Assembly: GCA_902546085.1 (NCBI GenBank)
Contig: CACCIO010000001.1
Location: forward strand, 92,246 to 156,245
Origin: an uncultured Pelagibacteraceae bacterium
GTDB lineage: Bacteria; Pseudomonadota; Alphaproteobacteria; Pelagibacterales; Pelagibacteraceae
Length of the DNA: 64,000 nt
Direction: 5' to 3'
Under the pieces are notes generated by a model. The model was not told the DNA's origin and did no database searches. It saw only the letters and a program-made list of their open reading frames with translations. The stretch's first letter is position 1. The number at the start of each line of letters is the position of its first letter. The position numbers and the translations under genes were made by a program. Positions 62,057 through 64,000 of this stretch are shown one piece after another.

Positions 62057-62641
62057 ATGCAAGATAAAGATTTACAAGATAAACAACTTCAAGAGCAAAG
62101 TGAAAAAGTTGCAAGTAAAGATGATTTTCCAATAAATTGGATAGACCGAATTTCCTTATTTTTAAGTCACACAATTAAATACTTAATTCCTATTATTGTA
62201 ATTGTGATGATGTATGAAATTTTTATGAGATATGTTTTATTTAAACCAACCTTATGGGCTAACGAGTTGTGTTTGTGGTTGGCTGGTGTTTGTTATTTAG
62301 TAGGCGGAATATACGCTACAAGACTAAGAAGCCACATAAGAATAGTTTTATTATATGATTATGTCAGCAGACCAGTTCAGAGAATTTTTGATTTAATTAG
62401 CACAACTATTATTGTGGTTTTTGCTGCTGCTGTAATTTATGGCGGTTTTGAGGATGCACATAGATCGTTCATAAATTGGGAAAGATTTGCAACATATTGG
62501 GATCCACCAATTCCAGCCACTATGAAACCTCTTACACTGATATGTTTATTTCTTATTGCGCTTCAGTCTGTAAATAATTTAATTATTGATTGGAAAAATC
62601 CTAAAGAAAAACAATACCAACCAGCCAAAGATTTAAAATAA
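62057..62641 (+). CDS. dctQ: TRAP transporter small membrane subunit
   Basis: 194 residues, with a charged N-terminal stretch (repeated KDLQDKQLQEQ-like residues 1-18) and four membrane helices. RYVLFKPTLWANELCLWLAG near 54-73 (core WANEL) is the DctQ signature. It links DctP and DctM in a sodium-driven importer. One base separates its stop from the dctM ATG. Confidence 0.92.
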   Translation: MQDKDLQDKQLQEQSEKVASKDDFPINWIDRISLFLSHTIKYLIPIIVIVMMYEIFMRYVLFKPTLWANELCLWLAGVCYLVGGIYATRLRSHIRIVLLYDYVSRPVQRIFDLISTTIIVVFAAAVIYGGFEDAHRSFINWERFATYWDPPIPATMKPLTLICLFLIALQSVNNLIIDWKNPKEKQYQPAKDLK

Positions 62642-62642
62642 G

Positions 62643-63965
62643 ATGGAATTTGAGATAGGTACACTCTCGATCATACTTATTGTTGGATTATTAGCCCTTA
62701 TATCTATTGGTGTTCCAATGGGATTTGCATCTGGTTTTATGGGTGCAGTACTCGTATTTTTATATATAGGTGAACATGCATTGGGAATTTTACTCTCAAG
62801 ATACTATTCTCTTGTTGTTACATATTCTTTTTTATCTGTTCCTTTATTTATATTTATGGCCTCCTTGCTTGAACGCTCGAATATTGCGAGAGATTTGTAT
62901 GATGCTTTAAATGCTTGGTTAAGAAAAACTAGAGGTGGAGTAGGGGTAGTGACTGCAATCATGGCAACAATCATGGCTGCAATGAGTGGAATTATTGGAG
63001 GAGAAATAGTTTTATTAGGATTGATTGCACTACCTCAGATGTTGAGGTTGAAATACGATCAGGATATGTCGATAGGTATTATTTGTGCATCAGGTTCCTT
63101 AGGTACAATGATACCTCCATCTATTGTTTTAATTATTTATGGATTAACTACTGAAACTTCGATTACGATGTTATTCCAAGAGGCAATAGTTCCAGGTTTA
63201 ATGATTTCAGGATTAATCATTACTTACATTCTTATAAGAACAAGATTACAACCTCATCTTGCACCACTAAGTGACGAACCAGCTTTAACTTTAAAAGAAA
63301 AAATGTCTTACCTTCCAGGTCTTTTGCCACCAATTGGTATTGTAATAATTGTTTTAGGTTCAATTTACTCTGGTATGACTGGTATAACAGAGGCAGCTGG
63401 AATGGGTGTGGTTGCTACTTTAATAATAATTTTTGCTAGAAGAGAACTTACATGGTTTTTATTCAAAGACGCATTGGTTAGAACATTTAAAGCTTCTGGT
63501 ACGATTTTAACAATTACTTTTGGGGCCACAGTGCTTGCAGGTGCTTATTCACTTGCTGGTGGACCAACTTATGTTGCTGAGACTATTTTAGCTTATGACT
63601 TAAAACCAATGTATTTAATTTTCATGATGCAAATAATGTTTCTAATTATGGGAGCATTTATGGATTGGGTTGGAATTGTTTTATTAGCAATGCCAGTATT
63701 TTTACCAATTGTTATAGCACTAGGTATGGATCCTATTTGGTTTGGAATTTTGTTCTGTGTGAATATGCAAGTTTCTTTTTTAAGTCCACCATTTGGTCCT
63801 GCAGCTTTCTATTTGAAATCAGTTGCACCTCCACATATTTCATTAACAGATATTTTCAGAGGTTTTGCTCCATTTATAGTAATTCAGTTAATAGTATTAG
63901 CATGTGTTATGTTCTTTCCAGAGGCAATGACACAAAATTTCCACGAGTTTAAACCTAAGCCATGA
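62643..63965 (+). CDS. dctM: TRAP transporter large membrane subunit
   Basis: 440 residues, about twelve to thirteen hydrophobic segments. VPMGFASGFMGA near 24-35, GGVGVVTAIMATIMAAMSG near 97-115 and SGSLGTMIPPSI near 150-161 are DctM hallmarks. It moves the DctP-delivered acid with sodium. Its stop overlaps the next start (ATGA), so a dehydrogenase is co-translated. Confidence 0.95.
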   Translation: MEFEIGTLSIILIVGLLALISIGVPMGFASGFMGAVLVFLYIGEHALGILLSRYYSLVVTYSFLSVPLFIFMASLLERSNIARDLYDALNAWLRKTRGGVGVVTAIMATIMAAMSGIIGGEIVLLGLIALPQMLRLKYDQDMSIGIICASGSLGTMIPPSIVLIIYGLTTETSITMLFQEAIVPGLMISGLIITYILIRTRLQPHLAPLSDEPALTLKEKMSYLPGLLPPIGIVIIVLGSIYSGMTGITEAAGMGVVATLIIIFARRELTWFLFKDALVRTFKASGTILTITFGATVLAGAYSLAGGPTYVAETILAYDLKPMYLIFMMQIMFLIMGAFMDWVGIVLLAMPVFLPIVIALGMDPIWFGILFCVNMQVSFLSPPFGPAAFYLKSVAPPHISLTDIFRGFAPFIVIQLIVLACVMFFPEAMTQNFHEFKPKP

Positions 63966-64000
63966 TAAATATTGGTTTTGTTGGAACAGGTCTTATGGGC
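63962..64000 (+). CDS. Start of a 3-hydroxyisobutyrate dehydrogenase-like gene (cut by window edge)
   Basis: Only 13 residues are seen, MINIGFVGTGLMG, which is the N-terminal Rossmann strand of the HIBADH/GarR family (GFxGxGxMG). It overlaps dctM by four bases. Together with the 54801 gene it would be a second dehydrogenase of the family in the sugar-acid locus. Confidence 0.6.
   Translation, partial: MINIGFVGTGLMG

Noticed and set aside
1..64000. tRNA, rRNA, CRISPR array, insertion sequence, prophage or attachment site
   Set aside because: I scanned the gaps, none longer than 289 bases; I saw no cloverleaf with CCA-type ends, no repeated spacer structure, no transposase or integrase and no direct repeats of note.

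Overview
The window looks like chromosome of a SAR11-type alphaproteobacterium (Pelagibacterales). The DNA is very AT-rich, genes are packed with ATGA/TAATG overlaps and gaps of a few bases, proteins are Lys/Asn/Ile-rich, and the content is dominated by uptake and demethylation of methylated osmolytes. This is inferred from gene content and composition; no rRNA or tRNA gene is present to confirm it. I see no insertion sequence, prophage, CRISPR array or integrase.

Layout. 1-1460: end of glycerol kinase plus gpsA-like dehydrogenase. 1465-4818: trimethylamine monooxygenase (tmm) divergent from an iron alcohol dehydrogenase and a class I glutamine amidotransferase. 4810-11727: formate-THF ligase (fhs) and the complete heterotetrameric sarcosine oxidase soxBDAG. 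11737-16721: DMT exporter, two unknowns, Asp/Glu racemase, cold-shock protein, GNAT, purK, purE. 16816-20219: an unusual four-gene set (metal-ligand-poor M19 'dipeptidase', 553-aa unknown, DUF3726-like protein, 55-aa CxxC protein). 20216-25001 (minus strand): proX-proW without a proV ATPase, a short MetF-like reductase, a DmdA/GcvT-like methyltransferase, a 36-aa membrane peptide and a Yip1 protein. 25273-43826 (plus strand): a long dense run with a Rieske oxygenase, betaine-homocysteine methyltransferase, two dimethylglycine dehydrogenase paralogues, two SAM methyltransferases, a DddP-like M24 protein, a kinase/nucleotidyltransferase/2OG-oxygenase trio, an ECHDC3-like crotonase, an MFS carrier, and EtfBA plus ETF-quinone oxidoreductase. 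43828-47258: DUF2237, hisI, folE, acuI-like reductase, LysR. 47381-51365: Fur-box-preceded ferric iron ABC transporter. 51378-54511: azlCD, persulfide dioxygenase-like hydrolase, DUF4396, cytochrome b561 and cytochrome c'. 54801-64000: sugar-acid catabolism (UxaA/GarD-type and IlvD/Edd-type dehydratases, two dehydrogenases, DMT carrier) with a DctPQM TRAP transporter.

How the genes fit together. Glycine betaine can be demethylated by BhmT (and perhaps by the Rieske enzyme) to dimethylglycine, by the two DMGDH-type enzymes to sarcosine, and by SoxBDAG to glycine. Released C1 units enter tetrahydrofolate (FolE makes its precursor; Fhs interconverts formyl-THF and formate; the MetF-like protein could oxidise methyl-THF). 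Electrons from the dehydrogenases can pass through EtfAB and ETF-QO to quinone. This whole chain lies within 64 kb.

The least explained parts are the M19/DUF3726 cluster, the kinase-nucleotidyltransferase-oxygenase trio beside the DddP-like gene, and a repeated design in which a strong hairpin separates the substrate-binding-protein gene from the permease gene in three unrelated transporters.
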